Assembly (NCBI RefSeq): GCF_014205685.1
Contig: NZ_JACIIU010000003.1
Coordinates: forward strand, 248,001 to 312,000
Origin: Paenochrobactrum gallinarii
GTDB lineage: Bacteria; Pseudomonadota; Alphaproteobacteria; Rhizobiales; Rhizobiaceae
Length of the DNA stretch: 64,000 nt
Direction: 5' to 3'
Both the position numbers and the translations under genes were made by a program. The notes under the pieces were generated by a model. That model made no database searches and had not been told where the DNA came from. It worked only from the letters and a program-made list of their open reading frames with translations. Below, piece by piece: positions 27,923 through 36,843 of the stretch (the stretch's first letter is position 1; each line of letters starts with the position of its first letter).

Positions 27923-29326
27923 TCAACCAAGCTGGCTCAACCGGTTCGTTTCACTTTCAAGCCGCCGTATCCAGCGCTGCGTCATTAAAACAGCAACCAT
28001 CGCCAGACCTGCGGCCAGCCCTACCCAGATACCGATACCTTTCCAGTCTGCCCAGAAAGCAAGTGCTGCCCCCAGCGGCAAACCAATACCCCAATAGCCC
28101 AGCAATGCCAGAAACATCGGAATGCGCGTATCTTGAAGCCCGCGCAACATACCGGCCGCAACCACCTGCCCGCCGTCAAAAATCTGGAACACCGCTGCCA
28201 AAACCAAGAAAGATGCCGCTAAAGGTATCACATCCACATTGACCGGATCATGCAAGTTCAAGAAAGCACTGATAAAGAAATTAGGCATAATCGTCATCAG
28301 CAGCGCCATCAAAGCCATAAAGCCGATGCCTAAAATATAAGCACTCCAACCGGCATAATAGAGCCCCTTGGCATCCCGCGCCCCATAGGCGCGCCCGACG
28401 CGCACTGTCGCCACCTGCCCGAAACCAAGCGGCACCATAAAGCTCAAACTTGCAATCTGCATCGCAACCGCATGGGCAGCCAGCGATGTCGGGCCAATTT
28501 TACCCATCATCAAAACAGCCGCATAGAAGATCGAGGATTCAAACACGAAGGTCAGCCCCATCGGCAGCCCCAAGCGCCACAGCTCCAGCAAGCGTGGCCA
28601 GTCAGGTCGCCAAAAACGACCAAACATGGCATAACGACGGAACTTCTTATGGGTGACAATCACCAGCGCCAACCCGAAAAACATCATCCAGCTGGACATG
28701 GTGGTGGCAATGCCAGCCCCGCGCAAGCCCAGTTCCGGCAGGCCAAAATGGCCAAAAATCAAACTCCATGCCGCAAGCGCGTTAAAGGCAATCGCCATCA
28801 TTGCAATCAACAATGTCCAGAGCGGCTTTTCCAGTGCTGCCAAAAACGAGCGCAGCACGATGTAGCCAAGATAAGGCAGCAATGCCCATTGCAGCGTGTG
28901 CATCAACTCGATCGAGCGTGCTGCTACATCGTGGCGCTGACCAAGGGCTATAAAAATATGTTCCGCATTCCACAACATGATCCAAAACGGCACACAGATC
29001 ATGATGGCTGTCCACAAACCCTGACGCACAGTGCGGCGAACTTCGCGCACCGAATGTCTGTTTTTACCCAAAGTGATCGCCACCATCGGCATAACGGCCG
29101 TGACAAGCCCCATGCAGAAAATCATGGTGGTGTGGTAAAAGCTGGTGGAAAGCACCGCCGAAGCCAAAGTATCCGGCCCCAAACGGCCGATCAGAATGAC
29201 GTCCGTTGCGGTGAGAGCTGCTTGCGACAAATTGGTGAGGATAAGTGGCCAGCCAAGTTTCATCGCGCCGATAAATTCAGCGCGCCAGCGAGCAGTGCCA
29301 CTTACGGGCATTCCTGATGTTGTCAT
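27923..29326 (-). CDS. MATE-family multidrug/Na+ antiporter
   Basis: A 467-residue integral membrane protein with about twelve hydrophobic helices in two homologous halves, and NorM-type phrases: WPLILTNLSQAALTATDVILIGRLGPDTLASA near the N-terminus, MGLVTAVMPMVAITLGKN, VGRAYGARDAKGLYYAGW and DGGQVVAAGMLRGLQDTRIPM. It is expected to export drugs or dyes by Na+ or H+ antiport. The ATG at 29326 has a GGAGG site; a longer reading to 29344 does not. It is monocistronic. Confidence 0.92.
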   Translation of the reverse strand: MTTSGMPVSGTARWRAEFIGAMKLGWPLILTNLSQAALTATDVILIGRLGPDTLASAVLSTSFYHTTMIFCMGLVTAVMPMVAITLGKNRHSVREVRRTVRQGLWTAIMICVPFWIMLWNAEHIFIALGQRHDVAARSIELMHTLQWALLPYLGYIVLRSFLAALEKPLWTLLIAMMAIAFNALAAWSLIFGHFGLPELGLRGAGIATTMSSWMMFFGLALVIVTHKKFRRYAMFGRFWRPDWPRLLELWRLGLPMGLTFVFESSIFYAAVLMMGKIGPTSLAAHAVAMQIASLSFMVPLGFGQVATVRVGRAYGARDAKGLYYAGWSAYILGIGFMALMALLMTIMPNFFISAFLNLHDPVNVDVIPLAASFLVLAAVFQIFDGGQVVAAGMLRGLQDTRIPMFLALLGYWGIGLPLGAALAFWADWKGIGIWVGLAAGLAMVAVLMTQRWIRRLESETNRLSQLG

Positions 29327-29546
29327 GCAGACGGCCTCCGGCACTGTACCTCACAAATTGCGATTTACAGGTGAGCAATGCCATTATAAAAAATGTTCAT
29401 CAAAGGACTGATAAATCTTCAGAACCTAACCGTTATCAGAGCCATTGAGATAATCAACACAGCGTTTAAATTTTCTCATGCTAATAAAGCATCAGAACAC
29501 TATTTATCTGCATTACGGATTACCATATATCAGGCAGGAATGCACA

Positions 29547-29732
29547 ATGCCATTAGTTAGAATCTCCATGTTATCTGGTCGTAGTGACGAGAAAAAACAT
29601 GAGCTCGCACAAGAGATAACAAAAAGCTTCGAGCGGGTCTGGAACAATAAACCCGAAGCCATCACCATTATTTTTGATGAAGTGGAAAAGGCAGATTGGG
29701 TTGTCGGCGGCGTACCGTACTCCAAAAAATAA
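29547..29732 (+). CDS. 4-oxalocrotonate tautomerase-family protein
   Basis: A 61-residue protein starting MPLVRISMLSGRSDEKKHEL, so Pro2, exposed as the N-terminal residue after Met removal, is the catalytic base, as in the whole tautomerase family. Length and the DEVEKADWVVGGVPYSKK end are typical of single-domain 4-OT proteins. A CAGGAA ribosome site lies 8 bases before this ATG; a reading from 29478 would bury the proline. It has no catabolic neighbours, so its substrate is unknown. Confidence 0.87.
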   Translation: MPLVRISMLSGRSDEKKHELAQEITKSFERVWNNKPEAITIIFDEVEKADWVVGGVPYSKK

Positions 29733-29743
29733 TCGCCCAATAA

Positions 29744-29777
29744 AAACACCCCTGTTTTGAGTAAAACAGGGGTGTTT
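29744..29777. terminator. Bidirectional terminator between tautomerase gene and fpr
   Basis: AAACACCCCTGTTTT pairs perfectly with AAAACAGGGGTGTTT around a GAGT loop (15-bp stem). Confidence 0.95.
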
Positions 29778-29800
29778 GATCATTGAGAATGACGAAAAAC

Positions 29801-30574
29801 TTACTTTTCGACGAAAGCCTTTTCGATCACGAAATGACCGGCTGAGCTCTGGCTGCCTTCTTCCAGTCCCTGACCTTCCAAAATCTCACGCATTTCCGCA
29901 AGCATTTCAGGACTGCCGCACAGCATCATGCGGTCTTTTTCCTTATCAAAAGCCGGCATATTGATGTCGGAGAACAATTTACCAGAGCGGATCAGATCGG
30001 TCATGCGACCCTGATTTTCATAAGCTTCACGGGTGACGGTCGGGTAGTAAATCAGCTTTTCACGCACCATTTCGCCCAAAAACTCGTCTTCCGGCAATTC
30101 TTTAGTGATGAAATCTTTATAAGCCAATTCGGCCACTTCACGCACACCATGCACCAGAATGACCTTATTGTAGCGCTCATATACTTCCAGATCACGAATG
30201 ATCGAAAGGAAAGGTGCAAGGCCGGTGCCGGTGGACAACAGCCAGAGGTTTTCACCTGGCAGCAGATTGTCATAAAGCAATGTACCGACCGGCTTTTTAC
30301 CGGCCAGAATCTTGTCACCCACCTGCAAATGCTGCAAGCGTGATGTCAGCGGACCATTTGGAACTTTGATGGAGAAAAACTCCATCTGTTCATCATAAAT
30401 GCTGCTGGCAATGGAATAAGCACGCAGCAATGGTTTGCCTTCGACCTCAAGGCCGATCATGATGAACTGGCCGCTTTGGAAACGGAAACCCTGATCACGC
30501 GTGGTGCGGAAAGAAAACAACCGGTCTGTCCAGTGGTGAACTTCAAGGACGGTTTCCTGATTGAAATTGCTCAT
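29801..30574 (-). CDS. fpr: Ferredoxin/flavodoxin-NADP+ reductase
   Basis: A 257-residue FAD enzyme. The FAD site is RAYSIASSIYD near residue 52 and the NADP site is LLSTGTGLAPFLSIIRDLEVYERY near 113; the C-terminal LCGSPEMLAEMREILEGQGLEEG and the terminal VEKAFVEK are the bacterial Fpr subclass ending. It transfers electrons between NADPH and ferredoxin or flavodoxin, for oxidative defence and Fe-S work. It is divergent from a SufR-like regulator across a 400-bp gap. Confidence 0.93.
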   Translation of the reverse strand: MSNFNQETVLEVHHWTDRLFSFRTTRDQGFRFQSGQFIMIGLEVEGKPLLRAYSIASSIYDEQMEFFSIKVPNGPLTSRLQHLQVGDKILAGKKPVGTLLYDNLLPGENLWLLSTGTGLAPFLSIIRDLEVYERYNKVILVHGVREVAELAYKDFITKELPEDEFLGEMVREKLIYYPTVTREAYENQGRMTDLIRSGKLFSDINMPAFDKEKDRMMLCGSPEMLAEMREILEGQGLEEGSQSSAGHFVIEKAFVEK

Positions 30575-30986
30575 GGTGGAATGTGTCTCTGCTTTGCTAC
30601 CAGATTGATACCTGCGGGCTTGGGAACCCCGTCAGGCAGACGAAATATTCAAAAAATAAGCGCTGTTTCATGAATGATGAAAACAGAGCTTAAGTTTAAG
30701 TTCTCAGACAGTGTCCGAAACATGCGAGCTATTGCGCTCCGGCAATCTCGATGCGCTTGTTCGAACCATTGATGAACATCAGCGCCATTACCAATCCGGG
30801 ATAATGTCTGATGCGGAAATAATCTTTATCAGCGCAGACATCAAGCCTTTATGCCTTTTAGCCCTTGATCGATAAAAGCGACCTGTCATCGCTTTACGAC
30901 GTATTCTTTTTTCCTTCCGGCTTGCGCCCTTAACGCCAATCGTTTATTTTACAAGGAATGTCTTTTTAAAATAGATTGCGTTGAAG
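30575..30986. other. Long divergent spacer between fpr and the SufR-like gene
   Basis: About 410 bp without a firm gene. It must contain the promoters of both divergent units. The only coding-like stretch is the weak small ORF at 30711-30875. I saw no strong palindrome that would define an operator. Confidence 0.5.
30711..30875 (+). CDS. Possible small ORF or gene remnant
   Basis: A 54-residue reading from GTG, beginning MSETCELLRSGNLDALVRTI and containing YQSGIMSDAEIIFISADIKP. Its composition looks protein-like (amphipathic, no low complexity), but there is no clear ribosome site, no recognised family and no conservation evidence. It may be a decayed gene. Confidence 0.2.
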   Translation: MSETCELLRSGNLDALVRTIDEHQRHYQSGIMSDAEIIFISADIKPLCLLALDR

Positions 30987-31658
30987 ATGTCAAGAAATGA
31001 CCTGCTAAATTCCGAAACTATCTTAGCACGTTCACCCGGGCAGCGGATTTTGATGCTGTTGAAAATGCACGGTGCCAATACGGCTGCGGTGCTGGGCAAA
31101 AAACTGGGCATCACCGGCGAAGCAGTGCGCCAGCAATTGGTAAGGCTCAACGAAGAAGGTCTGGTCGCCTCTTATTCACAAAGCCGAGGCGTGGGCAGAC
31201 CTTCGCAATATTGGGATCTGACACCGCTCGGACATTCAAGATTTCCTGACACACATGCACAACTGACCGTGCAGCTACTAAGCTCGGTGCGCGATTTATT
31301 GGGGCAAGAAGCGCTTGATACACTGATTGCTGCACGTGAAAACCAAACGCGCGAGCTTTACTCAGCCGCTTTAAACCAGAGCGACAATTTAAGCGACCGC
31401 CTGCACAGATTGGCAGAATTACGCACCGCAGAAGGCTATATGGCAGAAGTGGAAGTCGATAAAAACGGCACGTTTTTATTCATTGAAAATCATTGCCCGA
31501 TTTGTGCTGCGGCCACCGCCTGTCAGGGCTTCTGCCGTGCGGAACTCAACATTTTCCGTGAGTTACTGGGCAGCGATGTAAAGGTTGAACGAGAAGAGTA
31601 TATTCTCTCGGGCGACAGACGCTGCACCTATTCGGTACAGCGTCCGGACGCACATTAA
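30987..31658 (+). CDS. SufR/COG2345-type helix-turn-helix regulator with cysteine cluster
   Basis: A 223-residue regulator. The N-terminal winged helix-turn-helix is RILMLLKMHGANTAAVLGKKLGITGEAVRQQLVRLNEEGLV with RGVGRPSQYWDLTPLG as the wing. The C-terminal half carries ENHCPICAAATACQGFCRAELNIF and a later RRCTY; the first and fourth of these cysteines are 12 residues apart, as in SufR-type Fe-S sensing repressors. So it probably senses Fe-S cluster or redox state. It is divergent from fpr, and its stop overlaps the convergent MFS gene by 4 bp. A TTG at 30981 is an alternative start. Confidence 0.82.
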   Translation: MSRNDLLNSETILARSPGQRILMLLKMHGANTAAVLGKKLGITGEAVRQQLVRLNEEGLVASYSQSRGVGRPSQYWDLTPLGHSRFPDTHAQLTVQLLSSVRDLLGQEALDTLIAARENQTRELYSAALNQSDNLSDRLHRLAELRTAEGYMAEVEVDKNGTFLFIENHCPICAAATACQGFCRAELNIFRELLGSDVKVEREEYILSGDRRCTYSVQRPDAH

Positions 31659-33112
31659 GCTGCCTGCTGTACTACTTCTTCTGCGATTTTCACCTGCGTA
31701 TGCGCTTGGCGCAAACGCACCACAATGCGGGTCATGACGATCGCCAGCACTGGCAGAGCAGTCAGAGAAACAAACAACCAAAGCGCGGCATTAGACACAC
31801 CGGTCGCACCACCTGGATTGCTTAAACCGGCCAGATTAGCGATTGTTCCGGCCAGTGCCGCACCAAAGGCGGTGGTAACCAGCTGAACCGTAGTGAGCGA
31901 GGCAGACGCAATGCCCTGCTCATTTTGAGGCGTGATCTGCAAAACATTTGCAAGCAGATGCGGCCATGTCAGACCAACACTATAGCCAACCATGAAAAGG
32001 CTGAGGCACATCGGTGCCAGATCAAGCCAGCCACCCAGACTTCCGCCCGGCACCAGCAATGCCAACACGATCAGACCAGTCAGCCCAATGAACGGCGCTG
32101 TTACGATCACACGATTGGTCATCTTAGCCGAAAGACTGGAGGTGGTGAGTGAACCCAATGTCCAGCCAAGCCCCATCAAAGCTGCCAGATAACCGGCAAC
32201 CAATGGTTTTTGCCCATGCAATGTCTGAAAAAACAGCGGAATGAACACTTCGCTACATGTCACCATCAGGCTGAGCAGCGTCATGGTGATATAAAGCGGC
32301 GCCAGTTTTTTCATGTTGAAAGCATCACGTGGCAACACATGGTTGGGCGACTTGCGCTCAATGGTATAAGTCACCCCCAGCAGCACCATTGCGGCCAGAA
32401 TGCCCAGCGCATTATAGAAAAATGACGGCGAAAGACTTGCCCATGACACCAGCAAGACCGCAGCCGTCAACAGCACCAATTGCGCCCATGGCAAACCACC
32501 GGTTTTATCGCCTTTACCGGCCTCTTTAGGCATGATGAAAACGGCGAGCAAACCAAATAGTACAATCACCGGAATGATTGAGCCAAAGGCCATGCGCCAA
32601 TGTCCATATTGCGCAAATACGCCGCCAATAGCCGGCCCCACCAATGAGGCTACGCCCCACATACCGGAAATGAGTGCAATGGCGAGTGTCCAAAGCCGTG
32701 GCTCAAACACCAGACGCACCATAGAGAAAGACAAAGCCAGCAAAAAGCCGCCGCCAAAGCCCTGAACACTACGGCCAAACAACATGACCGGCATTGAAGG
32801 CGCAACGGCGCAAAGGGCGGTGCCAATTGCAAAAATAACCGCTGCCACCAGATAAGCGTAACGCGGCCCCACCTGCCCCAGCAAGCGCGGCGCCATCATC
32901 GAGCCTAAAATGGAAGCCGCTACAAAAAGCGTCGTGTTCCACGCATAAAAATCAATACCGCCAATATCCTGAATGACCGTCGGCAAAATTGTCGTTGAGA
33001 TAAATACGTTAATGGCATGAAGCGCCACACCACCAACCAATGTGAGTGTACGAACTGCATTGGAGCCGGAAAAAAGCTGACCCCAGCTTCCTGCTTGTTC
33101 TTGAGTTTGCAT
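31655..33112 (-). CDS. MFS transporter (DHA2-like drug exporter)
   Basis: A 485-residue membrane protein with 12-14 hydrophobic helices. Family phrases: STTILPTVIQDIGGIDFYAWNTTLFVAAS, LFGRSVQGFGGGFLLALSFSMV, and LWTLAIALISGMWGVASLVGPAIGGVF, which is the motif C-like antiporter segment. It probably exports a drug or metabolite. It is convergent with the SufR-like gene and has a 377-bp upstream spacer shared with the polyamine operon. Confidence 0.9.
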   Translation of the reverse strand: MQTQEQAGSWGQLFSGSNAVRTLTLVGGVALHAINVFISTTILPTVIQDIGGIDFYAWNTTLFVAASILGSMMAPRLLGQVGPRYAYLVAAVIFAIGTALCAVAPSMPVMLFGRSVQGFGGGFLLALSFSMVRLVFEPRLWTLAIALISGMWGVASLVGPAIGGVFAQYGHWRMAFGSIIPVIVLFGLLAVFIMPKEAGKGDKTGGLPWAQLVLLTAAVLLVSWASLSPSFFYNALGILAAMVLLGVTYTIERKSPNHVLPRDAFNMKKLAPLYITMTLLSLMVTCSEVFIPLFFQTLHGQKPLVAGYLAALMGLGWTLGSLTTSSLSAKMTNRVIVTAPFIGLTGLIVLALLVPGGSLGGWLDLAPMCLSLFMVGYSVGLTWPHLLANVLQITPQNEQGIASASLTTVQLVTTAFGAALAGTIANLAGLSNPGGATGVSNAALWLFVSLTALPVLAIVMTRIVVRLRQAHTQVKIAEEVVQQAA

Positions 33113-33489
33113 AATATGTCCTTTAAACCAGCCCTGCTGGCATAAAAGCCCTATCGCGATTGATATTCATCAATAGTCGCGGACTGCAAAAAGCAGTAAG
33201 AGCAATGTTGACTGCCACTAATCCCGACATAACATTTTGTCAAGACATCCCTTGGAAAATTAACATTGGGAAATTTCAAAAAAATGCTTATATAGACTTC
33301 AGCGCAGCGCTTAATAATTTTTGTATAAGTCAAAATCGCATTACAGCTCTGCAAAGGTTAGTATTGCGGTTTTTGAGACTTATATATATTGCGTAAAGCA
33401 AATTAAGCGGCTGCATATTTGTAAATACGTCACAAGCTTCCTATAAGCTTCAGACCAAGTGCAGCAATTAACATTTCTTTCCCGATGGA
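33113..33489. other. AT-rich divergent spacer between the MFS and polyamine genes
   Basis: About 377 bp with no gene I can support; the open frames here are short and without ribosome sites. It includes AAGCTT-cctat-AAGCTT near 33432-33450 and a TATATATAT stretch near 33380, which may belong to the promoter of the spermidine operon. Confidence 0.5.
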
Positions 33490-34593
33490 ATGCTCATGAT
33501 CCAGACCCCTTATTACCTGATCGATAAGTCGAAGCTTTTGCGCAATATGGAAAAGATTGCTTATGTGCGCGAAAAGTCCGGTGCCAAGGCACTGCTGGCG
33601 CTGAAATGCTTTGCCACATGGTCTGTGTTTGATCTGATGAACCAATATATGGACGGCACCACCTCTTCATCTTTGAATGAAGTGAAGCTCGGCCATGAGA
33701 AATTCGGCGGCGAAACCCATGCCTATAGCGTGGCTTATGCCGATTATGAAATTGAAGAAGTGATCGAAAATGCCGACAAGATCATTTTCAACTCAATCAG
33801 CCAGCTGGAGCGCTTTGCCGACAAGGCTGCCTCCATCACCCGTGGTTTGCGCCTCAATCCGCAGGTCAGCACATCCAGCTTTGATCTGGCCGATCCGGCA
33901 CGCCCTTTCAGCCGCCTTGGTGAATGGGATGTGGCAAAGGTCGAAAAAGTCATGGATCGCATCAGTGGTTTCATGATCCACAACAATTGTGAAAACAATG
34001 ATTTTGCGTTGTTTGACAAGGTATTGAGCCAGACAGAAGAAAAATTCGGCGCATTACTGGAACGCGCTGAATGGGTAAGCCTTGGCGGCGGCATCCATTT
34101 TACCGGCGATGACTATCCGCTTGATGCTTTCTGCGCCCGCCTGAAGCAATTCTCCGAACGCTTCAATGTGCAGGTCTATCTGGAACCGGGTGAAGCCTCT
34201 ATCACTAACAGCACAACGCTGGAAGTGACCGTGCTTGATACGCTGTTCAACGGCAAAAACCTGGCCGTTGTCGACAGCTCCATTGAAGCACATATGCTTG
34301 ATCTGCTGATCTATCGCGAAACCGCTAAAATGGCACCGAATGACGGCAAGCACAGCTATATGGTTTGTGGTAAATCCTGCCTTGCCGGTGATGTTTTCGG
34401 TGAGTTCAACTTTGAAAACGAATTGAAAATCGGCGATCGCCTGTCTTTTGAAGACGCTGCCGGTTATACTATGGTCAAGAAAAACTGGTTTAATGGCGTG
34501 AAAATGCCCGCTATAGCGGTTCGCGAATTAGACGGTCAAATCAATGTGGTCCGCGAATTTACCTTCGCAGACTTCGAGCAGTCTCTTTCTTAA
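33490..34593 (+). CDS. nspC: Carboxy(nor)spermidine decarboxylase
   Basis: A 367-residue PLP enzyme of the alanine-racemase/group IV decarboxylase fold. The PLP lysine is in ALLALKCFATWSVFDL near residue 38; SSSLNEVKLGHEKFGGETHAYS, GLRLNPQVSTSSFDLADPARPFSRLG, and GKSCLAGDVFGEF with the catalytic Cys near 300 are typical of NspC. It releases CO2 from carboxyspermidine or carboxynorspermidine. In alphaproteobacteria this route commonly makes spermidine. It is followed after 73 bp by the dehydrogenase that makes its substrate. ATGs at 33490 and 33496 are both possible; the second has a GGA 6 bases before it. Confidence 0.93.
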   Translation: MLMIQTPYYLIDKSKLLRNMEKIAYVREKSGAKALLALKCFATWSVFDLMNQYMDGTTSSSLNEVKLGHEKFGGETHAYSVAYADYEIEEVIENADKIIFNSISQLERFADKAASITRGLRLNPQVSTSSFDLADPARPFSRLGEWDVAKVEKVMDRISGFMIHNNCENNDFALFDKVLSQTEEKFGALLERAEWVSLGGGIHFTGDDYPLDAFCARLKQFSERFNVQVYLEPGEASITNSTTLEVTVLDTLFNGKNLAVVDSSIEAHMLDLLIYRETAKMAPNDGKHSYMVCGKSCLAGDVFGEFNFENELKIGDRLSFEDAAGYTMVKKNWFNGVKMPAIAVRELDGQINVVREFTFADFEQSLS

Positions 34594-34666
34594 ACAGCAG
34601 GCTAAAACCCTTGCTTTTAAGAGACTAGGTAACTGGTGTAAGTAATTAAAAGGTGCATCAACATAA

Positions 34667-35908
34667 ATGAAGAAGAACGTTCTCATCATCGGCGCCGGTG
34701 GCGTAGCACAGGTCGTGGCGCATAAATGCGCTCAAAACAGTGATGTATTGGGAGATATACACATTGCGTCCCGGACGGTTGAGAAATGCCGCGAAATTAT
34801 TAAATCCGTGCATGAAAAGAAGAACCTGAAAACTCCGGTTAAGCTTGAAGCTCATGCGCTGGACGCACTCGACATTGAAGCCACCAAAGCTCTGATTACC
34901 AAGCTTGGCGTCAATATCGTGATCAATGTCGGCTCGCCCTTCCTCAATATGTCTGTTTTGCGCGCTTGTATCGATACGGGCGTGGCCTATATGGACACCG
35001 CTATTCACGAAGATCCTAAAAAGATCTGCGAGACCCCGCCGTGGTATGGCAACTACGAATGGAAACATGCGGCTGAATGTGAAGAAAAAGGCATCACAGC
35101 CATTCTCGGCATCGGCTTTGATCCGGGCGTAGTCAATGCCTATGCGCGTCTGGCGGCTGACGACTATATTGATGAAGTTAAATCCATCGATATCGTTGAC
35201 ATCAATGCCGGTTCGCATGGCCGTTGGTTCTCGACCAACTTCGATCCGGAAATCAACTTCCGCGAATTTACCGGTACGGTTTATTCCTGGCAGAATGGTC
35301 AGTGGCAGTCGAACAAAATGTTTGAAATCGGCAAAACCTTTGACCTGCCAGTCGTGGGTCCAAGCAAGGCCTATATGACCGGTCATGATGAAGTGCATTC
35401 GCTGGCGAAACACTATCCGAATGCCGATGTGCGTTTCTGGATGGGCTTTGGCGATCATTACATCAATGTTTTCACCGTGCTTAACAATCTCGGCCTTCTG
35501 TCCGAGCAGCCGGTTAAAACCGCTGAAGGTCTGGAAGTTGTACCGCTTAAAGTGGTCAAGGCTGTGTTGCCTGATCCGTCATCGCTGGCACCTGACTATA
35601 CCGGCAAAACCTGCATCGGCGATTTTGTGAAGGGCACGAAAGACGGCGTTGAACGCGAAGTCTTTATCTATAACGTTGCTGATCACAAAGATGCTTACAA
35701 TGAAGTGGGCAGTCAGGGTATTTCCTATACCGCAGGCGTTCCGCCGGTTGCTGCAGCTATGCTGATTGCATCGGGTGAGTGGGACGTGAAGAAGATGGTC
35801 AATGTGGAAGAGCTAAATCCAAAGCCTCTGCTGCACATCATGAACCACATCGGTCTGCCAAGCCGCATCAAAGATGAAAATGGCGACCGCGCTTTGAGCT
35901 TCGAATAA
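34667..35908 (+). CDS. Carboxy(nor)spermidine dehydrogenase (saccharopine dehydrogenase family)
   Basis: A 413-residue NADPH-dependent enzyme. The Rossmann motif is VLIIGAGGVAQVVAHKCAQ at the N-terminus; GVAYMDTAIHEDP, GIGFDPGVVNAYARLA and ITYTAGVPPVAAAM-like SYTAGVPPVAAAMLIASGEW are family landmarks. It condenses aspartate semialdehyde with putrescine (or diaminopropane) and reduces the Schiff base to carboxyspermidine (or carboxynorspermidine). Together with the preceding gene it gives an S-adenosylmethionine-independent spermidine pathway. A strong terminator follows. Confidence 0.93.
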   Translation: MKKNVLIIGAGGVAQVVAHKCAQNSDVLGDIHIASRTVEKCREIIKSVHEKKNLKTPVKLEAHALDALDIEATKALITKLGVNIVINVGSPFLNMSVLRACIDTGVAYMDTAIHEDPKKICETPPWYGNYEWKHAAECEEKGITAILGIGFDPGVVNAYARLAADDYIDEVKSIDIVDINAGSHGRWFSTNFDPEINFREFTGTVYSWQNGQWQSNKMFEIGKTFDLPVVGPSKAYMTGHDEVHSLAKHYPNADVRFWMGFGDHYINVFTVLNNLGLLSEQPVKTAEGLEVVPLKVVKAVLPDPSSLAPDYTGKTCIGDFVKGTKDGVEREVFIYNVADHKDAYNEVGSQGISYTAGVPPVAAAMLIASGEWDVKKMVNVEELNPKPLLHIMNHIGLPSRIKDENGDRALSFE

Positions 35909-35914
35909 AAAAAT

Positions 35915-35945
35915 AAAAAGCCCCCGACATGTTCGGGGGCTTTTT
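35915..35945. terminator. Bidirectional terminator after the polyamine operon
   Basis: AAAAAGCCCCCGA pairs with TCGGGGGCTTTTT around a 5-base loop; it serves the plus-strand polyamine genes and the minus-strand nad genes. Confidence 0.95.
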
Positions 35946-35971
35946 CTTAACTCGGAGCTTAACCACTCCGC

Positions 35972-36823
35972 TCAGGCTTCAAAATCCAGACCAATATCAA
36001 GGTTTGGTGCGCTATGGGTCAGCCAGCCGATTGATAAGAGATCAACACCGCTTTCAGCAATTGCCACTGCCGTTGCCGGTGTAATGCCCCCTGAAGCTTC
36101 CGTGATCGCACGACCATCAACGATTTTCACCGCTTCTGCCAGCATTTCAGGCGGCATATTATCGAGCAACACCGCATCAACACCCACAGCCATTGCCTCA
36201 TGCAATTGCGCAAGCGTATCGACTTCCACCTCGATTTTGACCATATGGCCAACATTGGCACGCGCCCGCTTAATCGCTTCGCCAACACCACCTGCCACGG
36301 CCACATGATTGTCTTTAATCAGCACCGCATCATAAAGCGCAAAGCGGTGATTTTTGGCGCCCCCTGCCCGCACAGCATATTTTTCCAAGGCACGTAAACC
36401 CGGCATGGTTTTGCGGGTGCATGTCACATGTGCTTTGGTGTGGCTGACGGCTTGCATCAAATCATGCGTCACAGTTGCAATGCCGGATAAATGCCCAAGC
36501 AGATTAAGCGCCGTGCGCTCTGCCATCAAAAGACTGCGCGACAAACCGCTGACCTTAGCGATAACAGCGCCCGCCTCCAGCACATCGCCATCCTGACAAA
36601 CTGCGCTAAATTTCACGCTTGGATCAACCAGCTCAAAGCTTAAAGCGGCAAGATCCAAACCGGCAATCACCCCTTTTGAGCGGCTGCGGAAAACCATTGT
36701 TGAGCGATGATCAGCCGGAATAACGGCACTGCTGGTGATGTCACCGGCAAGGCCTAAATCTTCTGCCAAAGTTGCACGCACCAATGGCTCGACGATAAAA
36801 CGCGGCAAAGAACTTAATGTCAT
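35972..36823 (-). CDS. nadC: Nicotinate-nucleotide pyrophosphorylase (carboxylating)
   Basis: A 283-residue quinolinate phosphoribosyltransferase, converting quinolinate and PRPP to nicotinate mononucleotide. Motifs: [19 protein letters not shown]-like [13 protein letters not shown] at the N-terminus, [16 protein letters not shown] near 103, [39 protein letters not shown] near 135-172, and [10 protein letters not shown]. It follows nadA by 20 bp. nadB, often present in the same cluster, is missing here. Confidence 0.95.
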   Translation of the reverse strand: [283 protein letters not shown]

Positions 36824-36843
36824 GATGATCTCTCCCCCGTCTC

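Noticed and set aside
28472-29317. Plus-strand open frame (281 codons), Gln/His/Arg-rich
   Set aside because: Antisense shadow of the MATE transporter.
33160-33396. Plus-strand 78-codon frame upstream of nspC
   Set aside because: AT-rich spacer, no ribosome site, no protein-like motif.
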